Of a DNA stretch of 64,000 bases, positions 24,829 through 35,035 are shown in pieces. The stretch spans positions 23,369 to 87,368 of the forward strand of contig CAYUYJ010000013.1 in assembly GCA_964449325.1 (NCBI GenBank), written 5' to 3'. The translations under genes were made by a program, and so were the position numbers. The stretch's first letter is position 1, and every line of letters begins with the position of its first letter. Under the pieces are notes generated by a model that had not been told where the DNA came from, made no database searches, and saw only the letters and a program-made list of their open reading frames with translations. Source of the DNA: RGIG3002 sp964449325. GTDB taxonomy: Bacteria; Bacillota; Clostridia; Lachnospirales; Lachnospiraceae.

Positions 24829-26091
24829 TCAAATGTTTTCCAACAATTTCTCCAGCCTTCCGAAGGTTTTCTTAAGTGCAACGGCAAGAGCCACTGTTAA
24901 TGCTGCTGCCACAAAAAATACTATGTAAACACCACTCTTCAACACTTCAAACAAACTTCCGTAAATCGCCTGACCTATCGGTGATGCACACATCCCGATG
25001 CACATAGCACAGGATATAACCTTCCCTATTAAGTCTCCCGGCACAATCATTTGTAAATAGGACATAATCTGAATAGAAAACAAGGTTGCCAAAAACATCA
25101 TCACAAAACAGCTAATCATAATAATAACATAAGAAAGCATGGCAGGAATCGGCAATAAAACAGCAACCCCAATCGGAATCAGCGTTAAAGCATCATAAAG
25201 AAGCAACAAATATCCGTTTCGTGCCTTCCATTTGTTCGCCAACATTCCGGCCCCCATTCCTCCGCATAAAGAACCGGCAGCCATAACACCTCCGGCATAT
25301 CCATAAAGCTGATTTGCCGTTTCTGTATCAAAATCAAGCATCTGTGTTACAATAACAGGAAGTCCGATAATCATCAATGCACTCAGTACCATGTTGATGG
25401 CGGCAATGGCAATAGAAAACTGCATAATAAGCGGTTGTTTGTGTCTCATATAATGAAAACTTTCTTTCAAATCTCCAAATCCGATTGCAAAAATACTTCC
25501 CTCTGCTTCCTTCTTTTCAAACGGAATCCTAATAAAAATTTCCATAACAGCAGATATCAGAAAACATACTCCGCTCACATACAAAATCGGTGTAATGCCA
25601 AAGAATCCGAACAATGCACCGCCAATAATCGGACCCATCAATCCCGAAAAGGAGTTTACAAGATTGATTACTGCATTTCCCTGCATAATTTGCTCTCCGG
25701 AAAGAAGTGCCGGAATACTCGCCTGTACTGCCGGCTGATAGGCTCCCTGTATTCCGTAAAGCAGAAACAGTGCCGTAAACAAAAGCCCCACAATATTCAC
25801 ATTTCCAATCAATACAATAATTCCTGTCACAAGCAGTGCGGTTGAAAAATCCAAAATCACCATAATGTTCCGTTTGTTGACACGGTCCGCAAAAATTCCT
25901 CCTATCGGTGCTAAGATAATCATTGGAATAAATGCGCATGCACTTACAATTCCAAACAAGGCAGCCGAACCTGTCTCATTAAGCAAATACAACGGCAGTG
26001 CAAATCTTAAAATTGCATTCCCGAACAGGGAAATAATCTGCCCCACTACTACCATTGTAAAATCACGACTCCACATTTTCTTTTTCTCCAT
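24829..26091 (-). CDS. MFS exporter
   Basis: 420 residues with about twelve membrane segments. The motif A region GGIFADRVNKRNIM between segments 2 and 3 is typical of drug/proton antiporters; overall it resembles macrolide or MefA/enterobactin-type exporters. A TetR-type operator lies 14 bp upstream of the start codon, and the repressor gene is directly upstream. The substrate is probably a drug or small metabolite; not determinable. Confidence 0.88.
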   Translation of the reverse strand: MEKKKMWSRDFTMVVVGQIISLFGNAILRFALPLYLLNETGSAALFGIVSACAFIPMIILAPIGGIFADRVNKRNIMVILDFSTALLVTGIIVLIGNVNIVGLLFTALFLLYGIQGAYQPAVQASIPALLSGEQIMQGNAVINLVNSFSGLMGPIIGGALFGFFGITPILYVSGVCFLISAVMEIFIRIPFEKKEAEGSIFAIGFGDLKESFHYMRHKQPLIMQFSIAIAAINMVLSALMIIGLPVIVTQMLDFDTETANQLYGYAGGVMAAGSLCGGMGAGMLANKWKARNGYLLLLYDALTLIPIGVAVLLPIPAMLSYVIIMISCFVMMFLATLFSIQIMSYLQMIVPGDLIGKVISCAMCIGMCASPIGQAIYGSLFEVLKSGVYIVFFVAAALTVALAVALKKTFGRLEKLLENI

Positions 26092-26105
26092 GATACTCTC
26101 CTTCT

Positions 26106-26124
26106 TACATACCTTCGGTATGTA
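26106..26124. promoter_or_regulatory. TetR operator upstream of the MFS gene
   Basis: TACATACC, TTC, GGTATGTA, a perfect inverted repeat. An identical arm pair lies at 26828-26846 upstream of the tetR-like gene. Confidence 0.8.
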
Positions 26125-26139
26125 TCTGATTTTTTTAAT

Positions 26140-26157
26140 GGTCAGATTTCTCTGACC
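26140..26157. repeat. Inverted repeat between tetR-like and MFS genes
   Basis: GGTCAGA, TTTC, TCTGACC. T residues flank it on the left and A residues on the right, so the usual T run for a minus-strand terminator is absent. Confidence 0.4.
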
Positions 26158-26165
26158 AAAAAGTC

Positions 26166-26813
26166 TTATTTTTCCGCCACATTCCGGTATGATTTTAACA
26201 AATCCATTACCTCCGGTGCAATCAGGTTAAGACCAAAACCTTTTAGCAAATCGTTAATCAAAAGCATTCGATTGGAAAGCTGCACATCCGAAAGTGGAAA
26301 AATAATCGGATTCATCCACACGTCCGCTAAAAACATAATAATATCGGCAAGTTCCTCCGGATATTCCGTTTTTATTGATCCATCCGCAGCTCCTTCCTTA
26401 ACAACCGGCACAATGTATTCCGGCACAATGGTATAAGCGACCATTTTCAGATAATAGCTTAAAAGCCTCGGATTCTCCAACAAATTCGGTGTTACTGCAA
26501 ACATTTCCTTCTGCTTTGGATTCACCATAGACTTGGAAAACATCTTTTCAAGCTTTTCCTTCCCATTCAGGGAACTGTCATCCCGAACCAAGCTCATCAT
26601 ATAAGCATTTTCCCTGCTTAAGCGTTCAACCACCGCAATAAGAATCTCCTCTTTGGAACGAAAATGATGATATATGGCTCCCTTTGTCATTCCACCAAGT
26701 CCATCAATGATATCCTGAAGGGAAGTCTGGTCGTATCCTTTTTCTAAAAATAATTTTGTAGACACATCCAGAATCAATTGATACGTTTCTTCGGGATATT
26801 TATTTCTTGACAT
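26166..26813 (-). CDS. TetR-family repressor of the MFS/racemase operon
   Basis: 215 residues. The N-terminal helix-turn-helix is clear (FLEKGYDQTSLQDIIDGLGGMTKGAIYHHFRSKEEIL); the C-terminal ligand-binding half is divergent. Identical palindromes in front of this gene and the exporter gene support autoregulation plus repression of the exporter, relieved by the exported compound. Confidence 0.9.
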   Translation of the reverse strand: MSRNKYPEETYQLILDVSTKLFLEKGYDQTSLQDIIDGLGGMTKGAIYHHFRSKEEILIAVVERLSRENAYMMSLVRDDSSLNGKEKLEKMFSKSMVNPKQKEMFAVTPNLLENPRLLSYYLKMVAYTIVPEYIVPVVKEGAADGSIKTEYPEELADIIMFLADVWMNPIIFPLSDVQLSNRMLLINDLLKGFGLNLIAPEVMDLLKSYRNVAEK

Positions 26814-26827
26814 TCACTCACCGTCCT

Positions 26828-26846
26828 TACATACCGTTGGTATGTA
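26828..26846. promoter_or_regulatory. TetR operator upstream of the tetR-like gene
   Basis: TACATACC, GTT, GGTATGTA. Same arms as 26106-26124, 14 bp upstream of the repressor start codon. Confidence 0.8.
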
Positions 26847-26944
26847 TATTAGCATATCGCAACACCAATGTCAACCGTATTTACTATTTTTTATTTCTCT
26901 TTTCATTCATCCTACTGCCCTTCCGAATTAGTATATCATGTGTA

Positions 26945-28306
26945 TCAGGACGCCTTCTGCGATACCAAAGATTTTAGCTGCCATTTTCCCCGCCAATAGC
27001 GAATCAGACAAACAGCTGCTGTTGTAATCCATGTAGCCCCCGTTGTCACCCAGATACCCCAGAATCCAAGAAACGGAATTCTCGTCAGCACCTGTGAATA
27101 AACCACACGACACAATACCTCTGTGACACCGTTAATCATAGCAAAACCGGTATCCCCACATCCATTCAAAACTGACCGTGGCACATAAATCATTCCCAGC
27201 CCGAAATAACATACACTGGTAATTTTAAGCGCCTTCGCACCAATCGCAATTACTTCCGGTTCGTTTACAAAAATCCCAATAATCTGTTCTGCAAAAAAGT
27301 AAGCAACCGGAATCATGCAAAGACTGAATACCAATACCATAAGCGTCGCCTGACGGAATCCTTTTTTCACTCGTTCCAATTTTCCGGCTCCCATATTTTG
27401 TCCGCTAAAGGTTGTCAATGCAGTGCCGAGAGAAGAAAACGGTTGCTGCACAACCTGTTCAATCCGCCCGATAATGGTATAGCTTGCTATAACAGTCTCG
27501 CCAAATATATTCACAACCCCCTGCAATACCATACAGGACACGGCTATCATGGAATTTTGCATGGCAATAGGAAGCCCTACTTTAACAGAACGTACAATAA
27601 GCTGTGGCTTCATCCGAAGCTGCTCTTTTGTCAATCGGAAATAGTCCACCTTGCGATACGCAAAAATGATACATGTAATTGCCGAAACTGCCTGTGCAAT
27701 AATAGTCGCCAATGCCACACCAAATACACTCCACTGAAATCCCATGACAAACAATAAATCCAGTCCCACATTAACAACACTGGCCACAATCAAAAAATAC
27801 AATGGTGTTTTAGAATCTCCCAATGCGCGAAGCATTGCCGCAATACCATTATATGCTGCTACAAAAATCACTCCGGCACAGGTAGTCCGCATATAGATAA
27901 CAGAATCACCCATAATGGAAGCCGGAGTCTGCAATAGACGCAATAATGCCGGAGAAAACAAAATCCCAACTACACTCACTATAATTGATGCTCCGGACAA
28001 CACATAAATAGAATTTGCAATCATATTGCGAACATTGTTTTCGTCACCTGCTCCAAAATATTGTGCCACAATAATTCCGATGCCAATGGCAAGTCCTGCG
28101 CTTAAAGAAAAGAACAAAAAATTCATGGAGCCGCAAGTACCAACTGCCGCCAGTGCATCTGCACCTACATGATTTCCTACCACAATCGAATCTACCATAT
28201 TATAGAACTGCTGAAATAAATTTCCCAATAAAAGGGGTAATGTAAATTCTATGATATGTCTTGCCGGACTTCCTACAGTCATATCTTTCACACTGTTTTT
28301 ACTCAT
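26945..28306 (-). CDS. MATE-family multidrug efflux protein
   Basis: 453 residues from the ATG at 28306 (GAGGAG 9 bp upstream); the frame extends to 28402 but without a start signal. Twelve membrane segments; the N-terminal PLLLGNLFQQFYNMVDSIVVGNHVG is the standard MATE signature. It exports cationic compounds using Na+ or H+ gradients. It stands alone, 130 bp downstream of the tetR-like gene start. Confidence 0.92.
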   Translation of the reverse strand: MSKNSVKDMTVGSPARHIIEFTLPLLLGNLFQQFYNMVDSIVVGNHVGADALAAVGTCGSMNFLFFSLSAGLAIGIGIIVAQYFGAGDENNVRNMIANSIYVLSGASIIVSVVGILFSPALLRLLQTPASIMGDSVIYMRTTCAGVIFVAAYNGIAAMLRALGDSKTPLYFLIVASVVNVGLDLLFVMGFQWSVFGVALATIIAQAVSAITCIIFAYRKVDYFRLTKEQLRMKPQLIVRSVKVGLPIAMQNSMIAVSCMVLQGVVNIFGETVIASYTIIGRIEQVVQQPFSSLGTALTTFSGQNMGAGKLERVKKGFRQATLMVLVFSLCMIPVAYFFAEQIIGIFVNEPEVIAIGAKALKITSVCYFGLGMIYVPRSVLNGCGDTGFAMINGVTEVLCRVVYSQVLTRIPFLGFWGIWVTTGATWITTAAVCLIRYWRGKWQLKSLVSQKAS

Positions 28307-28485
28307 TTTTCCAATCTCCTCTTTGTGCTTTGTAACTCCTGCTGTCCCCTTGTTTTTCACTGAAAGAACTTTTCGTCTTTCTTCGGAAACTATCTGTAAC
28401 ACATTCTAATTTCTATATAACTTCTTTGCTATAAATATATCGCACAAAAATTGTAAAAACCTATTTAAGTGAAAGCAAGGAACAC

Positions 28486-29786
28486 TCAACCAATCAGTAC
28501 GGTTTTTCCTTCAAAGGCAAAGCCATAGCTGCGGATATTTTCTCTTGAAATACCACGTGTCATCAACTGCGAAGCATACTGTTTTTCCTCTATCTGTAAA
28601 AGCGCTGCCTGTACGGTTTTTTCCAAACTTTCTTCTTTTTTCTTGTTTCTGACCTTAAACTCAAGAATGATGGCATCATCCTCACCCGGATTTACAGGCT
28701 CCAGCATCACATCATATCTGCCAAAACCACTCTCTTTATTGGAACTGATGATATATTTCCCTTGCAAATCCACCAGAAGTCCGAGGACAAACCCATGATA
28801 AAACCGCTCAGGTTCCTCACCGGATGGTTCTTTTCCCGTGTCAAAATAACTGAATGTTTTGAGTGCCACACGGTTCATATAAGAATTCATGGCTTCCAAA
28901 TCATCCTGCAGCAAAGCTTTGATAAAATCATTATAATCCTCTTCCGCTTCCATAAACCAGTCATGAATCATATTACGGAACATCAGTCTGACCTCCAGAT
29001 TGGTCAATGTAAGCTGATATTTTGGCAACGTTCCCTCCGGAATGTCACGGTAGCTTTCATAGGAAAGCACCTTTAAATATCCGCCGGCTAACAGAAGACT
29101 CCACACTGCCCTCTCATTGCCGTTCAATTGATTATAAACAATCTGCTCGTCAATGACTGACTGAATACTCTCTCCACGAAGCAATACCTCAAACTTCTCT
29201 TTTATCTTTCGATTGCCTTCCCGCAAAAGCTTGCCTGCCAGGCTATTGGAACTGGTATTTGCCCAGTAAGTGGTATAATTTCCCTTATCCAGAAAGTTCA
29301 GAATAGACCATGGGTTATAAATCTCCTTATGCTCTCCAAAGATAAAGCCGTCATACCACCGCTTCACCTGCTCCTTTTCCTTGGAAAGTCCGCATTCCTC
29401 CAAAGCGGCAAACACTTCGCTCTCTGTAAAACCAAAGGAAGTGGCATACTTATCTGCCTCCGTCATCCATTCGCAATTCCTTACATATGCATACTTAATA
29501 TATAAATCAACAAGCAACTGGCATATTCTGTCTTTTGTTGCCTGATAGTCTCTCTCCTTCACCGTAGCAAAGGACAGACTGATAACCGGATATGTTCCCT
29601 GCAGTTCTCTATATTTCTCCTCCTTCCAGATGGAAAGTCCTTCAAATACCTCTCTATGTTCTGCATAATCAACAGAAAAAAACTGTTCCACCATTCCTTA
29701 ATAAAAGAGGTTTTATCAATATAAAAACAATTCTTTTGTATCAAATCTCCAAAATTTTGTATTCCGATTGCCACAGTTCTTGCCAT
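28486..29786 (-). pseudogene. AAA-ATPase-like/PD-(D/E)XK nuclease gene with P-loop deletion
   Basis: The ATG at 29786 (GGAGG upstream) begins the usual MARTVAIGIQNFGDLIQ start and IDKTSFIKEWW, then the frame breaks. The other frame picks up at MVEQFFSVDYAEH (29694) and runs to the C-terminal nuclease motif (DVMLEP ... AIILEFKVRN). The normal family has about 25-30 residues between these points, containing the RPRRFGKT P-loop. The junction shows ATGGTGGAAC, suggesting deletion between short repeats. These proteins (PF09820/PF08011) are abundant in gut bacteria; their role is unclear. Confidence 0.85.
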
Positions 29787-29805
29787 AACTACCTCCAAAA
29801 AAATT

Positions 29806-29847
29806 CGCTACACCAAGTCTTTTCCTTAGTATAGCGAATTATTCGCA
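29806..29847. repeat. Inverted repeat upstream of the nuclease-like gene
   Basis: AATTCGCTA and its complement TAGCGAATT are separated by about 20 bp, followed by a second small palindrome (GCGAATTATTCGC). It may be a control site or part of a small repeat element. Confidence 0.35.
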
Positions 29848-29895
29848 AAATTACAATGAAATTGCTCTTCTTTATGGTTTATGCAGCCCCTCGAA

Positions 29896-31893
29896 CTATC
29901 TCAATGTAAAGGAGTCCGCCATCTGCTTTAAGCTCTGTGCACATTCATTTAACTGTTGGCTGATAGCCGTATTTTCTTCTGCACTTGCCGCATTGTTTTC
30001 AACGCTTTCAGCAACTTCCTTTAATTCTTCATTGACGTCCTCAATTGCCTTCTGCTGTTTCTCAACAAGCTCCACAATTTCATCAATATGCTGTTTTGAC
30101 TGAACAGAATCGTCCATTCCCTGCTGAATGGTTGCGGAAGTAGCGGTAACCAGTTCTTTTCCCGCCAAAACAGCCGATTGGGATTCCACAATCAGCTTAT
30201 CAATATTCTCACTTGCCTGTGCACTGGATGCAGCAAGCGTACTGATTTCACCTGCAACAACAGCAAAGCCCTTTCCTGCTTCCCCAGCCCGGGCTGCTTC
30301 AATGGAGGCGTTTAGCGAAAGCAGATTTGTCTGGGCTGCAATGCTCTTAATTGTTCCCACAAAACCTGCAATCTCGCCATAACATTGTTCGATGCTTTCC
30401 ATTGCCCTTACAAGGTCGTCCATCTCACGGTTGCCTGTCTTCAAATGTTCCTTTGTAATTTCTGCCGTATCGCGGATAAAGATGGCACGTTCTGTAATCT
30501 GCTTTGTCTGCTCCGTCAACCGTGCCATATCGTCCGATACATTGGCAACCGCCTCATTCTGCATAGAAGCACTCTGTGCCACACTCTCTGTTGTTTTCCC
30601 CAATTTATCTGCAAAATCCAATACACTCTCGGCTTCCCTGCTGATTTGTTTGAAGGATTCATTCAGATTGCTTACAATGCTTTCCAGTGCATCCTTAATC
30701 TGCACATAGCTTCCCTTAAACTCTCCGTCGATTGTAACCGTCAGATTTTTATCCGAAATTGCCGTAACCGTATCGGAAATACTGTCAATATAAAACTTAA
30801 GACTCTCAATCGTTTCGTTAATGGCATCTGTCAGTTTCTCAATTTCCAGAGAATTCTTCTCTTCGTCAAATATTACTGACAAGTCGCCCTGTGCAACCCG
30901 TGTCATTTTCCCGCTGATGGATTCCATCGGCCGGAACAGTATACTGATTTTTCCATGAACATCTTTCCTGATAACAGCAGTCAGCCACAGGTAAATCAGC
31001 AGATTTACACCAACAATCAAAACAAAGAAAAGCAATATCGTATTTAAAGGTTTCACAGCAACCACATTCCAACCCGTTACCTCGGAAGTATTACCGATTC
31101 CAAATTTAAAACCGCCTTTATAATCCAAAAAAAGTCTTGTCGCCATATTTCCCTTCATAAAGGGCTCATATCTTCCCGCATTTACTTCCTGTACAGTATG
31201 GGTACTATCTCCGCTCATCGAATAGTCTTTATTCGGATGTACGAGAATCGTTCCGTCAGAAGTAGTCAGGAACACATAGCTGCTTGTCGCATAACTTTCC
31301 TCAATAAGGGAAACCAGATTGTCCATATACATATCCATTCCGACAACACCTGACACTTCTCCGTTTCGGTAGGTTGCTTTGGACAATGTAATACAGATTC
31401 CACCTGTCTGCAAATCCACATACGGGTCGGAAATATATACTTTCTCCGGTTCTGCCTGTGCTCTCTTATACCATTCACGCTCTGTTACAATAAAGTCCTC
31501 CGGCGGCTGCCATCCTCCGCTCATAATGGTGACATTCTCGTCATAACAACTGTAAACCGCTGAAATCTGTTCATCCATCGTCACCATGGAATCCACATAG
31601 CTTAAAACATCCTCCCCTTCTTCAAGGGTTCCGCTACTGATTCCGGATGCAATTGCCTCAAGCATACTTACCTTGCTCTGCATGGCGCGGTCAATTTGCT
31701 CCTTATAATCTCCGGCAGAACTACGGTTGTCTTTCAAAGTATACATGATTGCAAAAAAACCACCAATCAGGATGGATACCAAACATACAATAATCAGTGC
31801 GCGTCGCAGGAGCACTACAAACATGCGCCCAATTCTGCTGCTTAATCCTTCCTTTACGTTCTCTGTTTTCGTCTCATTTCCAATCTTATTCAT
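29896..31893 (-). CDS. Methyl-accepting chemotaxis protein with Cache sensor
   Basis: 665 residues; I chose the ATG at 31893, which overlaps the stop of the DegV-kinase gene (ATGAATAA) and has GGAGG 9 bp upstream. Order: membrane helix (about 30-55), extracellular double Cache domain (about 60-290, with WYKRAQAEPEKVYISDPYVD), membrane helix, HAMP (about 320-375), and the signalling hairpin with the tip IAAQTNLLSLNASIEAARAGEAGKGF split across the kinase-contact region. It is the last gene of the signalling operon, so its output probably depends on the same stimuli as the kinases. Confidence 0.93.
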   Translation of the reverse strand: MNKIGNETKTENVKEGLSSRIGRMFVVLLRRALIIVCLVSILIGGFFAIMYTLKDNRSSAGDYKEQIDRAMQSKVSMLEAIASGISSGTLEEGEDVLSYVDSMVTMDEQISAVYSCYDENVTIMSGGWQPPEDFIVTEREWYKRAQAEPEKVYISDPYVDLQTGGICITLSKATYRNGEVSGVVGMDMYMDNLVSLIEESYATSSYVFLTTSDGTILVHPNKDYSMSGDSTHTVQEVNAGRYEPFMKGNMATRLFLDYKGGFKFGIGNTSEVTGWNVVAVKPLNTILLFFVLIVGVNLLIYLWLTAVIRKDVHGKISILFRPMESISGKMTRVAQGDLSVIFDEEKNSLEIEKLTDAINETIESLKFYIDSISDTVTAISDKNLTVTIDGEFKGSYVQIKDALESIVSNLNESFKQISREAESVLDFADKLGKTTESVAQSASMQNEAVANVSDDMARLTEQTKQITERAIFIRDTAEITKEHLKTGNREMDDLVRAMESIEQCYGEIAGFVGTIKSIAAQTNLLSLNASIEAARAGEAGKGFAVVAGEISTLAASSAQASENIDKLIVESQSAVLAGKELVTATSATIQQGMDDSVQSKQHIDEIVELVEKQQKAIEDVNEELKEVAESVENNAASAEENTAISQQLNECAQSLKQMADSFTLR

Positions 31894-34800
31894 CTGCATT
31901 TTCCTCCAAAACAAGGTTGTCGTATAATTCTTTGTACTTCTCCATCAGTTCTCCATGGTGTGCACGAATGTAATCCAAATCTTTGGTTTTTGCCGCCATT
32001 TCCAGTTCCTTTGCCTGCGCCGACAGCTCTACGGCACCGATGGTCAGGGAAGTACTTTTTAAAGCATGTACCGTAATACGATAGTTTTCCCAATCTTCCT
32101 TTGCTAAAAATTCTTCTAAAGCGGCGTGTTTATCGTTTTTCAGATATTCTCCTATCATTTCATGATAAAAATTCATATCATCCATACAGTAACTTAGACC
32201 TGTGCTGATGTCCAGTCCCGGAATTGCAGCAAGCCCCTTCACTTCCTCTGTTGCGGACTGCACACCTTCTTTTGCCTGCGCTTTTCCTGCAGCATGTGCA
32301 CTCTCGGTGTTTTGTATATCTGCCGTTTCTTTCTGTGTATCCTCCAGCCGCCTAAGTGACAGCTTCTCCGGCGGCAGATATCTTAAAAGAACTGCATTCA
32401 GTTCTTTCTCCTGAATCGGTTTGGACAGATAATCCGCAAATCCCGCCTGCATGTATTCTTCCCTCGCCCCGAGAATTGCATTGGCTGTCAATATTACAAC
32501 CGGCGTGGTAATGTTGGGATGATTTTCCATTTCCTTCATTTGATGGAAGCATTCCACACCGTCCATGACCGGCATCAGATGATCCATGAAAATCAAATCA
32601 TATTTATCCTTTTGTATCTTATCAAGCGCATCCATCCCGCTTTCCGCAGTATCCACTGCGACGGCCGTATATTTGAGCAGTCCTTTTGCCACCAAAAGAT
32701 TCATAGGCACATCATCAACTACCAGAACCTTTGCATCCGGAGCATAAACCAACTCTGTCTCAAGGTTTTCCCTCTCCATCTGCTCATGATACCGCTTGGA
32801 AAAATCCCCGATTGGTTCATGATTCCTGATGTGCTGCTGTATTCTCGCCTGAAATGTGGAACCCTGTCCGTAGACACTGCTTACCGAAATCTCTCCGCCC
32901 ATCATTTCCACCAGATTTTTGGTCAAATTGAGTCCTAAACCTGTTCCCTCAATATTTCGATTTCTCTTTTCATCCACTCTGGTGAAATTCTCAAACAGCC
33001 TGCCGATATCCTCCTTTTTGATACCGATTCCTGTGTCCTTCACAGTAATGACAAGCATCATGATGGCATCTCTTTTTCCCTCATAATCCACATGCAGTTC
33101 AATTTCTCCCTCATTTGTATATTTCACTGCGTTGGAAAGCAGATTATTGATAATCTGTCGTACCCGCACCTCATCCCCGTAAAGACCACAGGGCATGGAC
33201 GGATTGATCGAAATAGAAAATTCCAGTCCCTTCTCTGCCGCCCTTGATGCAGTCATATTATAGCAGTCGTTTAATACGGAAAACAGTTCATACTCCACAG
33301 GAATAATTTCCAGCTTTCCCGACTCAATTTTAGAAATATCCAGAATATCATTAACAATGGAAAGTAACGACTGACTGGCACTCTGGATGTTTTTTCCATA
33401 TTCTCGAAGTGTTTCATTATCCTCACACTCCCTGAGTAACATGGTATCCATACCGATAATTCCATTGATGGGAGTACGGATTTCGTGAGACATATTCGTC
33501 AAAAAGGTGCTCTTCGCATGATTGGCAGCCACCAGTTCTTCTTCATGCTCCAGGAGCTGTTTTCTCTGTTTTTCATAAAGATGGTTCTGATATTTTAAAA
33601 TAATGCCAAAGATACAGGATACAAAGAAAATTGCCTGTATGACATCAAAAACCATATACCCCTCCGGCATCTCTACAAGAAGTTCCGGATATCTGTTTGC
33701 CACCAAAATACACCCCGTCATCGTAGCAAACCCTAACAGGAACATAATCAGGCATGTCCAACCCTTCAATATCAGCCATGTGAAAATCAATCCCAAAACA
33801 AACCATACCGGCATACCGCTGTAAATACCTCCGGATGCAAAAAACATCAGCGGAAATACAATAATATTAGCTCCAAAGCAAATCAGCATTCCTGCCATCC
33901 GCATATTATTGGTTTTTACCGATAAATACATGGCACCAAATACCAAAAGCAAGATCAGCATGATAACAGCCACACTTTCATAGGCTCCCATCGCTAACGT
34001 GGCAATCAGAGCAGCTGATCCGCCAACTAATGCTGCTGTCAGGATTAAATGCATCATTCTCTGCTGAATGCTGTATTCCTCTTTCAGAATGGTATTCGCA
34101 TACCAGTTGGTTACTCTTTTCACACTGCTTTCCCGTCTCGTCCTTTTATCATCCTTCTCTGCCGCAGTTCTTCTCTCTTTCCTGAAAAAGAACAATCCCC
34201 ATGTTCCCTCTCCACTGTTACATGCAATTATTGATGAAGCCTTTTGAAAGTATATATGCTTAAAATGACATCTCTTTTCTACCTCATTTTTAATATATTC
34301 CAGCGTTTCCGCATCCAGATTTACATGGGCAATAAAAAGTATATCCTTGTCAATTCTCCATTTGTTTCTTAATGTACATTTTATATATTTGCTAATTACC
34401 TCTGCCCATTGTCCGACAAAAACATGTTTTGGCACAATGTTTGCACCTTTCATGGTGAGCATGGGGTGCATAAGCATTCTTTCACAAATGTTATTGACTC
34501 CCTTGGAAAGTCTGCCGGAGCGATACAGAAACCGGGTTTCCTTTAAAACAAATCCGGAAGACACCAGATTTTCCGAATCAGAAAGTACGTTCAAAATCTG
34601 TGTCAGGGATGCACCCTCCTGCGCCATTTTTGCCGCTTTGATTACAAACAGTCCCATCCCGTCAGAAAGCTGTCCGGAATCGAATACTGACACATTAGAA
34701 CACTTTTGTGCTGCTTTTACCGCATTGTAATAACCATCACTGACCTTTTTTGCCATGGTAATATGCAAAATATGTTCTGCCACAGTCAGCTGTTTTGCAA

Positions 34801-35035
34801 AAAAAGCCTCATATTCCTCTACCGTAGGAGGGTCGGAAATAGCAAGCCTGTTTTCCTGTTCCATATAAAGCAACAAATCGTTCTGGTCTATTTCCACACC
34901 ATCGACAAACCGTCCTGCCTCTGTCCGGACATAATACGGATGAATGACAACTCCATACTGACTAATCAGTTCTTCCGGCAAATCGCATACACTGTCAGCT
35001 GTAATCAAAAGAGAAACTTTATTATGCATCTTCAC
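31886..35035 (-). CDS. DegV domain fused to hybrid histidine kinase with receiver and HPt
   Basis: 1049 residues from a GTG at 35035 (GGAGG 5 bp upstream; an ATG at 35029 is the alternative), overlapping the upstream kinase gene by 14 bp. Residues 5-285 form a DegV domain (ITADSVCDLP, VFDSGQLSDGMG, near-end NSGEGTWGLFF). Then about six membrane helices (330-482), HisKA with SHEIRTP (His about 517), HATPase (GTGLGLNLTK), receiver (VLVVDDVPMN, FMDHLMPVMDG) and HPt (VHALKST, His about 990). DegV proteins bind fatty acids, so this kinase may sense lipids on the cytoplasmic side. The fusion is unusual. Confidence 0.92.
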   Translation of the reverse strand: MKMHNKVSLLITADSVCDLPEELISQYGVVIHPYYVRTEAGRFVDGVEIDQNDLLLYMEQENRLAISDPPTVEEYEAFFAKQLTVAEHILHITMAKKVSDGYYNAVKAAQKCSNVSVFDSGQLSDGMGLFVIKAAKMAQEGASLTQILNVLSDSENLVSSGFVLKETRFLYRSGRLSKGVNNICERMLMHPMLTMKGANIVPKHVFVGQWAEVISKYIKCTLRNKWRIDKDILFIAHVNLDAETLEYIKNEVEKRCHFKHIYFQKASSIIACNSGEGTWGLFFFRKERRTAAEKDDKRTRRESSVKRVTNWYANTILKEEYSIQQRMMHLILTAALVGGSAALIATLAMGAYESVAVIMLILLLVFGAMYLSVKTNNMRMAGMLICFGANIIVFPLMFFASGGIYSGMPVWFVLGLIFTWLILKGWTCLIMFLLGFATMTGCILVANRYPELLVEMPEGYMVFDVIQAIFFVSCIFGIILKYQNHLYEKQRKQLLEHEEELVAANHAKSTFLTNMSHEIRTPINGIIGMDTMLLRECEDNETLREYGKNIQSASQSLLSIVNDILDISKIESGKLEIIPVEYELFSVLNDCYNMTASRAAEKGLEFSISINPSMPCGLYGDEVRVRQIINNLLSNAVKYTNEGEIELHVDYEGKRDAIMMLVITVKDTGIGIKKEDIGRLFENFTRVDEKRNRNIEGTGLGLNLTKNLVEMMGGEISVSSVYGQGSTFQARIQQHIRNHEPIGDFSKRYHEQMERENLETELVYAPDAKVLVVDDVPMNLLVAKGLLKYTAVAVDTAESGMDALDKIQKDKYDLIFMDHLMPVMDGVECFHQMKEMENHPNITTPVVILTANAILGAREEYMQAGFADYLSKPIQEKELNAVLLRYLPPEKLSLRRLEDTQKETADIQNTESAHAAGKAQAKEGVQSATEEVKGLAAIPGLDISTGLSYCMDDMNFYHEMIGEYLKNDKHAALEEFLAKEDWENYRITVHALKSTSLTIGAVELSAQAKELEMAAKTKDLDYIRAHHGELMEKYKELYDNLVLEENADE

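Noticed and set aside
26140..26157. Intrinsic terminator after the tetR-like gene
   Set aside because: The stem is perfect but the T run is on the wrong side for minus-strand transcription.
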